NCBI RefSeq assembly: GCF_000069185.1
Contig: NC_010397.1
Span: 4,650,001-4,714,000, forward strand
Reading direction: 5' to 3'
From: Mycobacteroides abscessus ATCC 19977
Lineage (GTDB): Bacteria > Actinomycetota > Actinomycetes > Mycobacteriales > Mycobacteriaceae
DNA: 64,000 bases
Both the position numbers and the translations under genes were made by a program. The notes below the pieces were generated by a model that did no database searches, was not told the DNA's origin, and was given only the letters and a program-made list of their open reading frames with translations. Shown one piece after another: positions 26,120 to 35,514 of the stretch (position 1 is the stretch's first letter; the number at the start of each line of letters is the position of its first letter).

Positions 26120-26946
26120 CGATCTCCAGCGCCGAGTCGAAGGCGTCCCCCGCCGACAACCCCGTAGAGGGCATCTGGAACTTCCGCGACGTCGGCGGCG
26201 CCGATTCTCCTGTCACCATCCGGCCCGGCGTGCTCTTCCGGTCCTCCGAGCTCAGCGGGCTCACCCCGGCCGGCGCTCAGACGCTGCGAGCATTCGGTGT
26301 CACCGACCTGTATGACCTGCGCAGCCCGACCGAGATCGCTCGCACCGGATCGGACAGAGTAGACGGCGGAATCCGGGTGCACGAGGTTCCGTTCGCCACC
26401 CCTGCGGCGGGCGAGGAACGCGCACCCCACGAGATCGCATACCGGCAGATGATGCTCGAAAGCATGACCGCGGGCCGCGGCCCCGACCCGGCCTCGCAGG
26501 TGGAATTCATGCTGGCCGAGTACCGGCGGTTCCCCGAGCTGCCCGGCACACTCGTCGCACTCAAGGCGGTCGTCGACCAACTATCGAGCGGTGCAACGGC
26601 TTTGGTGCACTGCGCGGCAGGCAAGGACCGAACCGGTCTCCTCGTCGGACTGCTGCTGAGCTCGGTCGGTGTCGACTATGCCGATATCGCCGCCGACTAC
26701 TTGCGCAGCAATGCGGCTATCGGCGCGATGCGGGCCCATATATCCGCGCAGATGAATGCGGCCGAGCCCGAGCTCGCCCAGACCATGGCCGCTATGCTCT
26801 CCGACGAGGTGCTGGGCGTGCGCGAGGAATACCTCGACACTGGATTCCGCCAAGTGGCAAATGTTTTCGGATCACCAGAGGCGATGCTGGTAGCTGCCGG
26901 AGTCGATGACGATGGCCTGACCGCGCTGCGCGCCGCACTCACCTGA
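26116..26946 (+). CDS. ptpB: Protein tyrosine/phosphoinositide phosphatase, PtpB type
   Basis: 276 residues, the same length as M. tuberculosis PtpB (recalled). The P-loop HCAAGKDRTG is at 165-174 with nucleophile Cys166, and the N-terminus has IWNFRDVGG and GVLFRSSELSGLT, all typical of the PtpB/DSP family. PtpB proteins dephosphorylate phosphotyrosine and phosphoinositides and are secreted by pathogenic mycobacteria. No signal peptide is present. The start is a GTG overlapping the transporter stop. It converges with the end of the mce operon across 15 bases. Confidence 0.9.
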   Translation: MTISSAESKASPADNPVEGIWNFRDVGGADSPVTIRPGVLFRSSELSGLTPAGAQTLRAFGVTDLYDLRSPTEIARTGSDRVDGGIRVHEVPFATPAAGEERAPHEIAYRQMMLESMTAGRGPDPASQVEFMLAEYRRFPELPGTLVALKAVVDQLSSGATALVHCAAGKDRTGLLVGLLLSSVGVDYADIAADYLRSNAAIGAMRAHISAQMNAAEPELAQTMAAMLSDEVLGVREEYLDTGFRQVANVFGSPEAMLVAAGVDDDGLTALRAALT

Positions 26947-26961
26947 CCGCCGTCACTCGGG

Positions 26962-27441
26962 TCAGACCAGCACAGCCCCAAGCCAAATGCCCGCCGATAC
27001 CATGGCACCCACCATCTCGATACCGATCGAAGTGGCCACCGCCTTCACCGCGGTCACGGTCGCTCCCCACGCCTGCCTCTGGCTGCTTCGCCGGATGAAT
27101 TCCGCGAGATAGATGCCCAGCACAAAGCCGACCACCAGACCCACCACCGGAATCACGAAGAAGCCGACTATCGCCGCGATGCCACCCAACACCAAACTGA
27201 GCGTGGGTACGCCTGCCTCACGCATCCGCGCAGCCGGCCACACATACTTCACCACGGTGGTTGTAGCGGCCAACCCCACCACAATTCCCAGCACCACCCA
27301 GGCCTTGGTGGTTGATTCCACAAGCGCCCATGCCCCGATGGAAAGAACAACGAGCCCGGTGCCGGGAACCATCGGCACCACGATGCCGACCATGCCGATG
27401 GCGATACCGAGGGCCACCAACAACAGCCCACCGACACTCAT
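26962..27441 (-). CDS. DUF456 family membrane protein
   Basis: 159 residues with four or five hydrophobic helices. GIVVPMVPGTGLVVLSIGAW and the Gly-rich helix FVIPVVGLVVGFVLGIYLAE resemble the DUF456 family. It is last in the leftward mce operon, 13 bases after the Mce-associated protein gene. A role in the Mce complex is suggested only by position. Confidence 0.82.
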   Translation of the reverse strand: MSVGGLLLVALGIAIGMVGIVVPMVPGTGLVVLSIGAWALVESTTKAWVVLGIVVGLAATTTVVKYVWPAARMREAGVPTLSLVLGGIAAIVGFFVIPVVGLVVGFVLGIYLAEFIRRSSQRQAWGATVTAVKAVATSIGIEMVGAMVSAGIWLGAVLV

Positions 27442-27454
27442 CGGCTAACGGCTC

Positions 27455-28195
27455 CTAGGTGAGCTCAACATCGCTGGCAAGCCAGCGGCCGTCGACCTTC
27501 TGCATCGTTATCTGCACCCGGCTGCGGTCCATGCGCGCATCAGGAATTGCCACGTTGGATACCGCCTGATCGATGAACAGCAACACCTCGACCTTGTCCG
27601 GTGCCGCCGACTTCACCGCAGAATCCACAACGACGCCAGTGGCTTTGGCCTTGTTCTCGATCATGACCTGGCGCAACGTGGTGCTGGACTCCGAGTACTT
27701 CTGCTTGAAATCGCCCGTTGACCTCTCCAAGGTCTTGTTGGAGCTCTCGTCGAGCTTGGCGCTGTCCACGTTGATCATGACGTTGGCGAATTCCTGCGCC
27801 GCCGCCAGGGCCTCGCGAGAAGACTGCTCTTCTATCCGCTGTTCCTCGTAGAGCCGCCCGATGATGGCCGCCAGCGCGACGATCGCGATAGCCACGATCG
27901 CGGCCGCGGTCAGAGCCCAGTGGCGGCCGCGGATGCGCTTCGGGTTCTCCTCTTCGTCCGGTTCCAGGCTGATGTCCTCATCATCGGAATCCTCAACGGC
28001 ACCGGAATCCTTGGTTTTCTCCGAATCCTCCGCGTCGAAGTCGGCGACCTCTGCCGTGGCGGCCTCCGTCGTCCCCTCCGCCGTGGATTCAACCGCTGCG
28101 GAAGACGGGGCCGAAGACTCGGCCTTCTCCGCGTCCGAAGTCACCGCGGACTCATCCGCGTTCTTGGCGTCCTTGTCGGCAGCGTCGTCTGCCAT
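27455..28195 (-). CDS. Mce-associated membrane protein
   Basis: 246 residues from the ATG at 28195, which has AAGGAG 7 bases upstream; a GTG at 28219 is the alternative. Residues 1-90 are highly acidic and Ser/Ala-rich, one transmembrane helix lies at about 95-117, and the rest is an SnoaL/NTF2-like exported domain ending DGRWLASDVELT. These are features of Mas proteins encoded after mceF, which in M. tuberculosis help stabilise Mce complexes (recalled). The long acidic cytoplasmic tail is a notable feature. Confidence 0.88.
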   Translation of the reverse strand: MADDAADKDAKNADESAVTSDAEKAESSAPSSAAVESTAEGTTEAATAEVADFDAEDSEKTKDSGAVEDSDDEDISLEPDEEENPKRIRGRHWALTAAAIVAIAIVALAAIIGRLYEEQRIEEQSSREALAAAQEFANVMINVDSAKLDESSNKTLERSTGDFKQKYSESSTTLRQVMIENKAKATGVVVDSAVKSAAPDKVEVLLFIDQAVSNVAIPDARMDRSRVQITMQKVDGRWLASDVELT

Positions 28196-28238
28196 GGTTG
28201 TGCTCCTTGCGGGTGTCACGGGTGCCTACCGGACGAGG

Positions 28239-29597
28239 CTAGCGTCCGGTAGGTGGAGTATTACCGAAACCGGGCGGTGGCGCAGGCGCCTCGGGAGGCA
28301 GGGGTGCATCGCCAGGGATCGGGAGGGGCCACTGCGGTCCACCATACGGCGTGGGAACACTCCACTTGCCCCGAGGCGTCGGGTCGGACACCTTGGCCAG
28401 GTCCGCGTTGGGAGGTGGGCCGGCGGTGTCGTCGTCCGCGGGCCGCGGCGCGTTGCGTGCACCACGCACCAGCATCGCCGGGTCGGGGTTGGCGCAGTAC
28501 GTGGAGTAGAGCGCCGGTTCGTAGAAGCTCGCGTCCGACACTGGCTTACGGGGTGTGACGTAATCGCATGTGGGTCTCGGGTACAGCAGATCGGCAAGTG
28601 CCCAGACAGCGCCGTCGTGGAAGATCGACGCGGCGCTCTCCAGCATCGATCCACGCACCTCCGGCCCGGGGAACAACGCGTTGAGGGCCGGGACCCGGAC
28701 GTAGTTCAGCTGCGCGACGGTGGCGAGATTGCCCAGCAATTGCACCATCGTGTCGGAGTTGTCGGTGAAGAGATTGTCCACACCGTGCAGGGTTTGTGGG
28801 GCCCGCTCGAGCAAGGTCCGGAAACCGCCGTCCATCTTCTTCAGACCGGCGAAGGTGCTACCCAGTTGCTGACCGGTGGCGTCCAGACCGGAGTTGAGGT
28901 CCACCAGTGTCGAGAAGGTCACCTTGCTGGACTTGAGCAGCGTCACCGTTTCCGGCAGCACGCCATCAAGGGTGGTGATGAGGAAGGTGCCACCGTCGAG
29001 GATGTTGGCCAGTTTCTCCGGCCCCTGTGCACTGACCCCCAACTCCTTGCGCAGGGTGCTCAGCTTCTGGGTATCCAACTGCGCCAGTAGGCCGTCAGAA
29101 TCCGCCAACACCTGTGCCAGGGTTATCGGAGTGGTGGCCTTGCCCAGCGCAACGACACTGTTGTTCCCCAGGAAGGGGCCGTTGTTCGTCGTCGGCCGGA
29201 AGTCGAGATACTGCTCGCCGGCGGGTGACAAGCCCGATACTCGGACCTCGCTGTCGACCGGAAGCTTCACCGAACCATTGATCGCGGCGATCGCGACCAC
29301 GCCGCCCTTGTCCAGGTTGACCGACTCAACCCGTCCGATCGGCACCCCGCGCAGGGTGACCTCTTGGTTGGGCAGCAACCCACCGGATTCATGGAGCTGC
29401 ACCTTCACCTGGTACTCGGATTCGATCGGGTTCACCTTCAATGTCCCGAACATCACGTAGCCGACGCAGATGACGAGGATCGCCACCAGGCCGACGACCG
29501 ACAGCCACTTCCAGCTGCGCCTGAAGACGTCACCAACGGCCAACAGTCCCCGGGACACCGATTCCAGCAGACCACCGGACTGCACCGGGGCGGTCAT
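28239..29597 (-). CDS. MCE family protein MceF
   Basis: 452 residues. One transmembrane helix at about 31-53, then the MCE domain at about 60-140 with NQEVTLRGVPIGRVESVNL and SGLSPAGEQYLDFRP, a helical region and a Pro-rich tail from about 375. It overlaps mceE by ATGA. Sixth and last of the MCE subunits, completing the six-part conduit of this operon. The Pro-rich C-terminus (PAPPPGFGNTPP) may contact the cell wall. Confidence 0.92.
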   Translation of the reverse strand: MTAPVQSGGLLESVSRGLLAVGDVFRRSWKWLSVVGLVAILVICVGYVMFGTLKVNPIESEYQVKVQLHESGGLLPNQEVTLRGVPIGRVESVNLDKGGVVAIAAINGSVKLPVDSEVRVSGLSPAGEQYLDFRPTTNNGPFLGNNSVVALGKATTPITLAQVLADSDGLLAQLDTQKLSTLRKELGVSAQGPEKLANILDGGTFLITTLDGVLPETVTLLKSSKVTFSTLVDLNSGLDATGQQLGSTFAGLKKMDGGFRTLLERAPQTLHGVDNLFTDNSDTMVQLLGNLATVAQLNYVRVPALNALFPGPEVRGSMLESAASIFHDGAVWALADLLYPRPTCDYVTPRKPVSDASFYEPALYSTYCANPDPAMLVRGARNAPRPADDDTAGPPPNADLAKVSDPTPRGKWSVPTPYGGPQWPLPIPGDAPLPPEAPAPPPGFGNTPPTGR

Positions 29598-30775
29598 CGG
29601 CCGGGTCCTGGCTCGGGCGCCGGCGCGGGTTCCGGTTGGGGTGCCGGGGCCGGCGCGGGCGGGTTCGGTCCCTGACCCACCACACGTTCCTGCAGTCTGT
29701 ACAGCGAGTACTTGAAGCTGCCGACCAGATAGCCCCAGTCGGCCTGCTTGGGGCCGTGGAAGGTCGGGTCGCCCTTGTACCCGGCGTCGGGCCAGTTGCC
29801 CAGCGCCAGCTTGGCCATGTTGACATCGACAGCCAGCGCACTGCCGGCGTTCGCCTTGATCAGTATCGGAAGCAAGCGGTTCAGCGCGACCAGGCTGGTG
29901 TCCGGACTCACCGTGACGTCGTTGAATGCGCGCGCGACCGTGTTGAAATCGGTGATCATGCTGCGACTGTCGGTGCCCTGAATCGACGGGAACTTCGCCA
30001 GTTGATCTGAGATATGCCCGGCGGTGTCCGCGAGGTCGGTGACCTGGTGAGGATCGATCGCCTTCAACGCCGGCGCACCGGACTCCAGCAGATCGTTGAT
30101 CGTCTTCTCCCGTGCGGACAGTGTCGAGGCCAGCTGCGAGGTCTTGTCCAGCGAGTTCTGGATCTGCGCCGACCGCCCGTTGAGAGTGCCCATCAACTGG
30201 TCGGACTGCTTGACGATGTCGCCGAACACGATGCCGTTACTGCCATTACCGCCGGAGGACTTTCCGAGCCCGTTCACCACGTGCGTCAGGTTGCGGATGA
30301 CACCACCGTTGACGAGCACGGCGGCGGAGGCGAGCACACCCTCAACCGTCGCGGCCGAAGAGGTGTTGTCCAGATCCAGCGTGCCGCCGTCCTTGAGGAG
30401 CTGGCCACTCGGCGTCGCCGGTGGGGTGACCGCCACGAAGACATCGCCCAGCGGAGTGGCCGTGCGCAGCTGTGCGGTGGTGCCGACGGGCAGTCGCACA
30501 CCCTCGCGGATACGCAGCTGAACCACCGCGACGTAGTCCACGGCATCCATCGACTCGACCTCGCCGACATCGGCACCACCGAGGCGCACCTTCGCCTTGG
30601 CAGGCAGGTTGAGCGCGTTGGCGAATCGCGCGGTCAGTTTGTAGGACTGCGAACCCATATTGGGGGCGGGCAGCGGCAGACTGTCGAGTCCTGGTGGCGT
30701 GCAAGCAGAAACGGCCAGCGCGCCGACCGCGGCCAGCGCCGCCGCCCTGAGCTTCGAAATCTTCGACCCGCGCAT
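29594..30775 (-). CDS. MCE family lipoprotein MceE
   Basis: 393 residues from the ATG at 30775, which overlaps the mceD stop as TGATG. The lipobox AVSAC places the lipidated Cys at about residue 24. The MCE domain (about 50-120) has KVRLGGADVGEVESMDAV and TPLGDVFVAV. A Pro/Ala/Glu-rich tail ends the protein. MceE lipoproteins are anchored in the outer face of the plasma membrane and form part of the lipid import channel. Confidence 0.93.
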   Translation of the reverse strand: MRGSKISKLRAAALAAVGALAVSACTPPGLDSLPLPAPNMGSQSYKLTARFANALNLPAKAKVRLGGADVGEVESMDAVDYVAVVQLRIREGVRLPVGTTAQLRTATPLGDVFVAVTPPATPSGQLLKDGGTLDLDNTSSAATVEGVLASAAVLVNGGVIRNLTHVVNGLGKSSGGNGSNGIVFGDIVKQSDQLMGTLNGRSAQIQNSLDKTSQLASTLSAREKTINDLLESGAPALKAIDPHQVTDLADTAGHISDQLAKFPSIQGTDSRSMITDFNTVARAFNDVTVSPDTSLVALNRLLPILIKANAGSALAVDVNMAKLALGNWPDAGYKGDPTFHGPKQADWGYLVGSFKYSLYRLQERVVGQGPNPPAPAPAPQPEPAPAPEPGPGR

Positions 30776-31914
30776 CACTGCCCCATCCTGGCCATGCCGT
30801 CGAGCATGTAGGTCAGTCCGAAGTCGGGACCGTAATCGGCCATCGTTCCGGTGCTGCATCCGAGCTGCCGCAGACCCATCATGTTGCAGATTTCCTTGGT
30901 GAACTGGCTCTCGAAGAGCAGCTTGTCCAGCATCGGATGCAGGCGCAGCGAACCGTTGACCGGATCGATCGACCGGTCGACGTTGTCCAGTAGCAGCGGC
31001 AGCAGATCCAGGGTCTCCTTGAGCTCACGCTGGTTGTCACTCAACGACTGCAGGGTGACATTGCTGTTGCCCAGGAGTCCCTTGATGACATCGCGGTTCT
31101 TTTCGATGAGCTCCGCGGTGCTCTTCAAGACCTCATTGGCCTTGCGGCCTGTGTTTCCGGTGCCGAATCGTTCGGCGGCCAACACATCGGCGGTGCCATG
31201 TACGGCCGAGCCGAACTGCCGGATTGCCTTGTCATTCTCATTCATCGCGTTCACCAGGGAGCTCACGCTCTTGATGATCGTGGTTAGTTGGTCCTTGGTC
31301 TCGGCGCCATCGGTGGTCATCTTCAGCGCCTTCGACAGCTCGTCCAGCGCGGTCTTGACCTGCTCGCCGTTGCCCGCGGCAGCCTGAGCCCCGATGTTCA
31401 CCAGATCGGCGGCCGGACCACCGCCCTTGCCGTCACCCTTCATGGCCGAGGCGAGCTTGTCGACGGTGGCCAGCACCCGGTCGAATCCGACCGGGGTACG
31501 GGTGCGATCGAGCGGAATGAGGTCGCCGTCCTTGAGCACCGGTCCCTCGGTGTACGGCGGGCTCAGTGCGACGTGCCGGTCGGTCAGTACCGAGCTGGTG
31601 AAGGCTGCGGCGATGACATTCGCCGGGACCTTGACGTCCTTGTCGACGTTGAACTTGACCTCGACGTAGGTGCCCTTGGCCTCGACCGATTCGATCGCCC
31701 CCACCGGCAGGCCGAGCACTTCCACCACGTTGCCGACGAAAAGGCCTGAACCCTCGTCGAATTGGGCGGTGACGGTGATCTTGTCGTCCACCACTCCGGC
31801 CTTACGCAGACCGAAATAGCCACCGACCAAAGCCAACACGACCAGCACCGACACCGCGCCGATCATGAAAACCCGCCGGGCCCTGGAACCCTGCTGTGTC
31901 ACGTTGATGCTCAT
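30775..31914 (-). CDS. MCE family protein MceD
   Basis: 379 residues starting at MSINVTQQG, whose ATG overlaps the mceC stop. Transmembrane helix at about 15-37, then the MCE domain with VEVLGLPVGAIESVE and VLTDRHVALSPPY. The C-terminal part contains LRQLGCSTGT, nearly identical to the MceD of the first cluster. Fourth MCE subunit. The one-base overlap with mceE indicates coupled translation. Confidence 0.93.
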   Translation of the reverse strand: MSINVTQQGSRARRVFMIGAVSVLVVLALVGGYFGLRKAGVVDDKITVTAQFDEGSGLFVGNVVEVLGLPVGAIESVEAKGTYVEVKFNVDKDVKVPANVIAAAFTSSVLTDRHVALSPPYTEGPVLKDGDLIPLDRTRTPVGFDRVLATVDKLASAMKGDGKGGGPAADLVNIGAQAAAGNGEQVKTALDELSKALKMTTDGAETKDQLTTIIKSVSSLVNAMNENDKAIRQFGSAVHGTADVLAAERFGTGNTGRKANEVLKSTAELIEKNRDVIKGLLGNSNVTLQSLSDNQRELKETLDLLPLLLDNVDRSIDPVNGSLRLHPMLDKLLFESQFTKEICNMMGLRQLGCSTGTMADYGPDFGLTYMLDGMARMGQ

Positions 31915-32936
31915 GCGCAGTCCTTGAAGTACTCGATCAGGCCCCACTGCTGCGCCCGGCTACTGATGGCGCACATCCAGTTGTCCACGATCAGACCGTT
32001 GGTCAAGTTGATGCCCATGGAGTACCCCGAGCCGGTCGCGTTCGTAAAGTTGCGCAACGGAACAGGCAGGATCTGCAACAGGTTTCGCATGTAGTCGTCG
32101 TGATCACTGGCCATCGCCGTGACATCCCGCAGCTGCTGCAACAACTTCTCGAAGGCCGGCCGGTCCTTGACGACGACCTTGCTCAACAGGTCGACGACCT
32201 TGGTGATCGATGCCATCAAGCGCTGGAACGACGCCTTACGGGATACGAACTCTCCCAGCAGATCGCGCCCCTGGAAAACCAGGTGGCCCAGGTTCGCCTG
32301 CTGGCGATGCAGCGTTGCGGTGACGGTGGACGCACTCTTGAGCAGCTCACCGATCTGCGTCCGCCGGGTGGAGACGATCCCCGACAGGTCCTTCAGATTC
32401 CGCATGGCCTCGGGCAGCGCCTCGGGCAACCCCTCGAGTTGCTTGGCCAGGATGTCGATCGACTGGGCCAGCTTCGTCGCGTCGACCTGTTCGTAGGTGG
32501 CCGCGGTGTCGGCAAGCAAAGCCTGCAGGTCGTAGGGCACCTCGGTGTGCGACAAAGCGATCCGCTTGTTAGGGATGGTGCCGGCGCCACGCGGCCGCAA
32601 CTCGATGTACCGAGAGCCCAGCAGTGTGGTGGTCTTGATCGCCGCCTGCGTCTCGGCGCCCAGCTTCACCTCGTCGCGTACCCGCAGGTCGACCAGCACC
32701 TTGGTGCCATCGAGCACAACGCTTTTCACCTCACCGACGTCAACACCCGCGACGCTGACGTAGTCGCCCTTCTTGAGCTGTGCCGCCTGCGCGAACTCGG
32801 CTTGATAGCGGGTGTATCCAAAACCGATCTGCCGGTACAGCAGCATCGACGCGATGATCGCGGCGACGACGCCCACGGCGATCATGCCGATCCAGAACTT
32901 GCTGCGGTCTTCTAGCTTGCGTTCACGGGGGCTCAT
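31911..32936 (-). CDS. MCE family protein MceC
   Basis: 341 residues from the ATG at 32936 that shares ATGA with the mceB stop. An N-terminal basic region precedes a helix at about 16-38; the MCE domain includes GDYVSVAGVDVGEVKSVVL and TLLGSRYIELRP. The end, WMCAISSRAQQW and YFKDC, is shared with the MceC at 1264-2322. Third MCE subunit of the complete operon. Confidence 0.93.
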   Translation of the reverse strand: MSPRERKLEDRSKFWIGMIAVGVVAAIIASMLLYRQIGFGYTRYQAEFAQAAQLKKGDYVSVAGVDVGEVKSVVLDGTKVLVDLRVRDEVKLGAETQAAIKTTTLLGSRYIELRPRGAGTIPNKRIALSHTEVPYDLQALLADTAATYEQVDATKLAQSIDILAKQLEGLPEALPEAMRNLKDLSGIVSTRRTQIGELLKSASTVTATLHRQQANLGHLVFQGRDLLGEFVSRKASFQRLMASITKVVDLLSKVVVKDRPAFEKLLQQLRDVTAMASDHDDYMRNLLQILPVPLRNFTNATGSGYSMGINLTNGLIVDNWMCAISSRAQQWGLIEYFKDCA

Positions 32937-33985
32937 TCGATCCCTCGGCATTTCGGTGTGTACTTCGCGACATTGCCATGAGTGGCGCGCCTGACGATTT
33001 CGGGGACCAGGTCATTCAGGCCCGGGAAGAACCCGTTGATGTTCAGCTGGCACGCATAGGAGTTGCCGTACGCGCCATCCTGAGTCGTGCGAGCAAGGCC
33101 CTTGAGCAGCAGCGGCAGGTTGGACCCGAGGAAAGCGAACTGATCCTTGTTGGCAAGGATGTGCGCCGCGGTGCCCGGCTCGCGGTAGACGAGTTCCTGC
33201 ATCTGTGGGTACACGTTGTCGCCGATGGTCTGAATCCGGCTGACCACATGAGTTGCCGAGCCGATCGACGAGACCAGGTTCTGGCGCCGATTGTCCAGTT
33301 CACCGACGACGCTCTGGCCCTGGATGACCAGCTGGTCGAGGTTGTCGTTCTGCTTGGCGACATTGTCCAGGACGGTGTTGAGGTTGTCGATCAGGCCACC
33401 CAGCGATTGATCGCGCCCGGCAAAGGATTTGGTGATCTCGGTGGTCTGCGCGACAACGTGGGCCAGCGCACCCCTGTCACCGGCGAAGGCGTCGATGAGT
33501 CCGTTGGACAGATTGTCGACCTGCTTCGGGTCCAGAAGGGTGAACAGCGGTTCGAAGCCGTTGAGCAGCGCGCCGACGTCGAAGGACGGTTCGGTTCGCT
33601 CCACCGGGATGACGCTGCCTTCGGGCAGGCGCTCCGGACTGCCTTCGATACCGCGGGACAGCGAGATGTAGCGCTGACCGATGATGTTCTGGTAGGTCAC
33701 CGCGACAATCGTGTTGCCGTAAAGGTTCTGGTTGCTCTTGACCCGGAACTTCAGCTTGGCCAGTGAACCGTCCAGCTCGATGGAGTCAACACGTCCCACC
33801 CGCACACCCGCGATGCGCACATCGTCGCCCACCCGCACACCAGTGACATCGGTGAAGATCGCGGTGTAGTTCTTGGTCGACCCGGTGGTGTCGCGGCGCA
33901 GGGTGCCGTACACCAGGGTTGTCACGCCGATGGCGAACACGACGAATAACGACAGCCCGATAGCCGCGGCCCGGAAGTTCTTCAT
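32933..33985 (-). CDS. MCE family protein MceB
   Basis: 350 residues. Transmembrane helix at about 7-29 and MCE domain with DDVRIAGVRVGRVDSIEL and IIGQRYISLS. The C-terminal motifs FFPGLNDLVP and YTPKCRG match the MceB paralogue in the first cluster. It overlaps mceA and mceC by ATGA on each side. Second MCE subunit. Confidence 0.93.
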   Translation of the reverse strand: MKNFRAAAIGLSLFVVFAIGVTTLVYGTLRRDTTGSTKNYTAIFTDVTGVRVGDDVRIAGVRVGRVDSIELDGSLAKLKFRVKSNQNLYGNTIVAVTYQNIIGQRYISLSRGIEGSPERLPEGSVIPVERTEPSFDVGALLNGFEPLFTLLDPKQVDNLSNGLIDAFAGDRGALAHVVAQTTEITKSFAGRDQSLGGLIDNLNTVLDNVAKQNDNLDQLVIQGQSVVGELDNRRQNLVSSIGSATHVVSRIQTIGDNVYPQMQELVYREPGTAAHILANKDQFAFLGSNLPLLLKGLARTTQDGAYGNSYACQLNINGFFPGLNDLVPEIVRRATHGNVAKYTPKCRGIE

Positions 33986-35514
33986 CGTCCGCCTCCCTGG
34001 CCCGAGTTGAGCTGCGCCGAATTAGGTTGGGCCGCATCGGCCGCCGACTCGTCACGGCTGACCGAGATCGTGGTTCCGCGGGCCACCGGGCCAAGGAGCA
34101 GCTGCTGCGAGGTGCTGGCATCACCGCCCAGCGCCTTGCCGAGCTGCTCGCGCTCGACCGCGCTGCCCACCGGCCCGACATTTCCGCCGAACGAGGCCGG
34201 CGCCACGGGCGCAGGCGCCGGGTTGGGCGGCGGTCCGAACGGCGGCAGCACCGGGTTCGCGGCCCTGTCGACTTCCTGCGGGTTGGGGCCCGTGCCGTGC
34301 AGCATGATGTCGGCCGCGGGCGGCGGGAACACCGTCCCCGGCGGCGGCGCGATATCCGGCGGCGGCTTGTAGCTACCGGGCTGCAACACCTCGGGAATGT
34401 CGATCCACTGCCGCGTCTCGGGCGCGGTGGTGCAGCTCGGTCCGGCCAGCTCGCCGTATCGGGGGCAGTCGTCACGGACATAGGTCCAGGCCGGGCTGAA
34501 CGACAGGATGAGGTTCAGCCCGATCACCTGTCGGCCCGGGTCCCAGCCATTGGCAAAGGCGGCATCGGACAGTGCCCGAACACGCGTTGCGATCGGTACA
34601 AACTTGTCCGCGTTCTGCGCGAGGACGCCGACAACGGGAGTCAGATGGGTGCCGATACCGATCATCTGATCGATGTGATTATCGATGGCGGTCGCGGTGG
34701 TACCGGTGGTGTGTAAACCGGCCGACAGCAGGCCGCGCACATCATCTTTCTTCTGAGCCAGGGTGCGCAGCGGCACCAGGGCGTTCTCCAGGTTGTCCAG
34801 CAGTCGCGGTGATGTGGTGCTCAGTGCGTCGGACACCTTCTCTAGGGCCGCGATCGTCGACGGATCGTTCGGACTGGCGGTGACCATGGCGTTGAACTCG
34901 GTGAGGATCGCCTGCAGCCGCGCCCCCGAGCTCAGCAGCTTGTTTCCGCGGCCCTGGGTGGCCTCACCGAATACCCCGATCAAACCGACCGGCGGGTCGC
35001 CGCGTTGCCGCTCGGTGGCGGCCAACACCTGACGCAGCTTGTTGGTGGTGGTTTGGAAGAGCACCGTCGGCAGCTTGGTGTCCTCGGTGATTATCGCGCC
35101 GTTACGGATTCCGGCACCGTCCCCGTTGTCGACGAGCTGTACCGACGACACCGCGAACACGTTGCTCGGGACCACGCGCGCGGTGACGGTACTCGGAATG
35201 CCGCCGGCGTGCTCCGACTTCAGATCGATGTGCACAATGTTCGGCTTGCCGTCTTCGGCGGGTGTCACCGACGTGACGGCCCCGACCAGCATGCCGCGGA
35301 ACTTCACGTCCGCGCGTTCGGGCAGTCCATCGCCCACGTTCATGAGCTGCGCGTCGACCTTGACGGTGTCTTCCAGATAGCCCTTGGACTTGGCGAGCAA
35401 CAACCCGGTCACCAGGCCCAAGATCGCCAGCACCGCCACACCGGCCAACAGCAGGGCGCGGTCGGACCAGCCGCGACCGCTCGCCGAGAACGAACCTCCA
35501 CTCACGTCAACCAC
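33982..35514 (-). CDS. MCE family protein MceA
   Basis: 510 residues from a GTG at 35514 that overlaps the yrbEB stop by 8 bases (GTGGTTGA). A GTG at 35505 is an alternative. Helix at about 19-41, MCE domain with ADVKFRGMLVGAVTSV and VFAVSSVQLVD, a helical region, then a Pro-rich segment (about 370-440) and the end motif QLLLGPVARGT, shared with MceA of the first cluster. MceA is the best-studied subunit, implicated in lipid binding and host-cell entry. Confidence 0.92.
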   Translation of the reverse strand: MVDVSGGSFSASGRGWSDRALLLAGVAVLAILGLVTGLLLAKSKGYLEDTVKVDAQLMNVGDGLPERADVKFRGMLVGAVTSVTPAEDGKPNIVHIDLKSEHAGGIPSTVTARVVPSNVFAVSSVQLVDNGDGAGIRNGAIITEDTKLPTVLFQTTTNKLRQVLAATERQRGDPPVGLIGVFGEATQGRGNKLLSSGARLQAILTEFNAMVTASPNDPSTIAALEKVSDALSTTSPRLLDNLENALVPLRTLAQKKDDVRGLLSAGLHTTGTTATAIDNHIDQMIGIGTHLTPVVGVLAQNADKFVPIATRVRALSDAAFANGWDPGRQVIGLNLILSFSPAWTYVRDDCPRYGELAGPSCTTAPETRQWIDIPEVLQPGSYKPPPDIAPPPGTVFPPPAADIMLHGTGPNPQEVDRAANPVLPPFGPPPNPAPAPVAPASFGGNVGPVGSAVEREQLGKALGGDASTSQQLLLGPVARGTTISVSRDESAADAAQPNSAQLNSGQGGGR

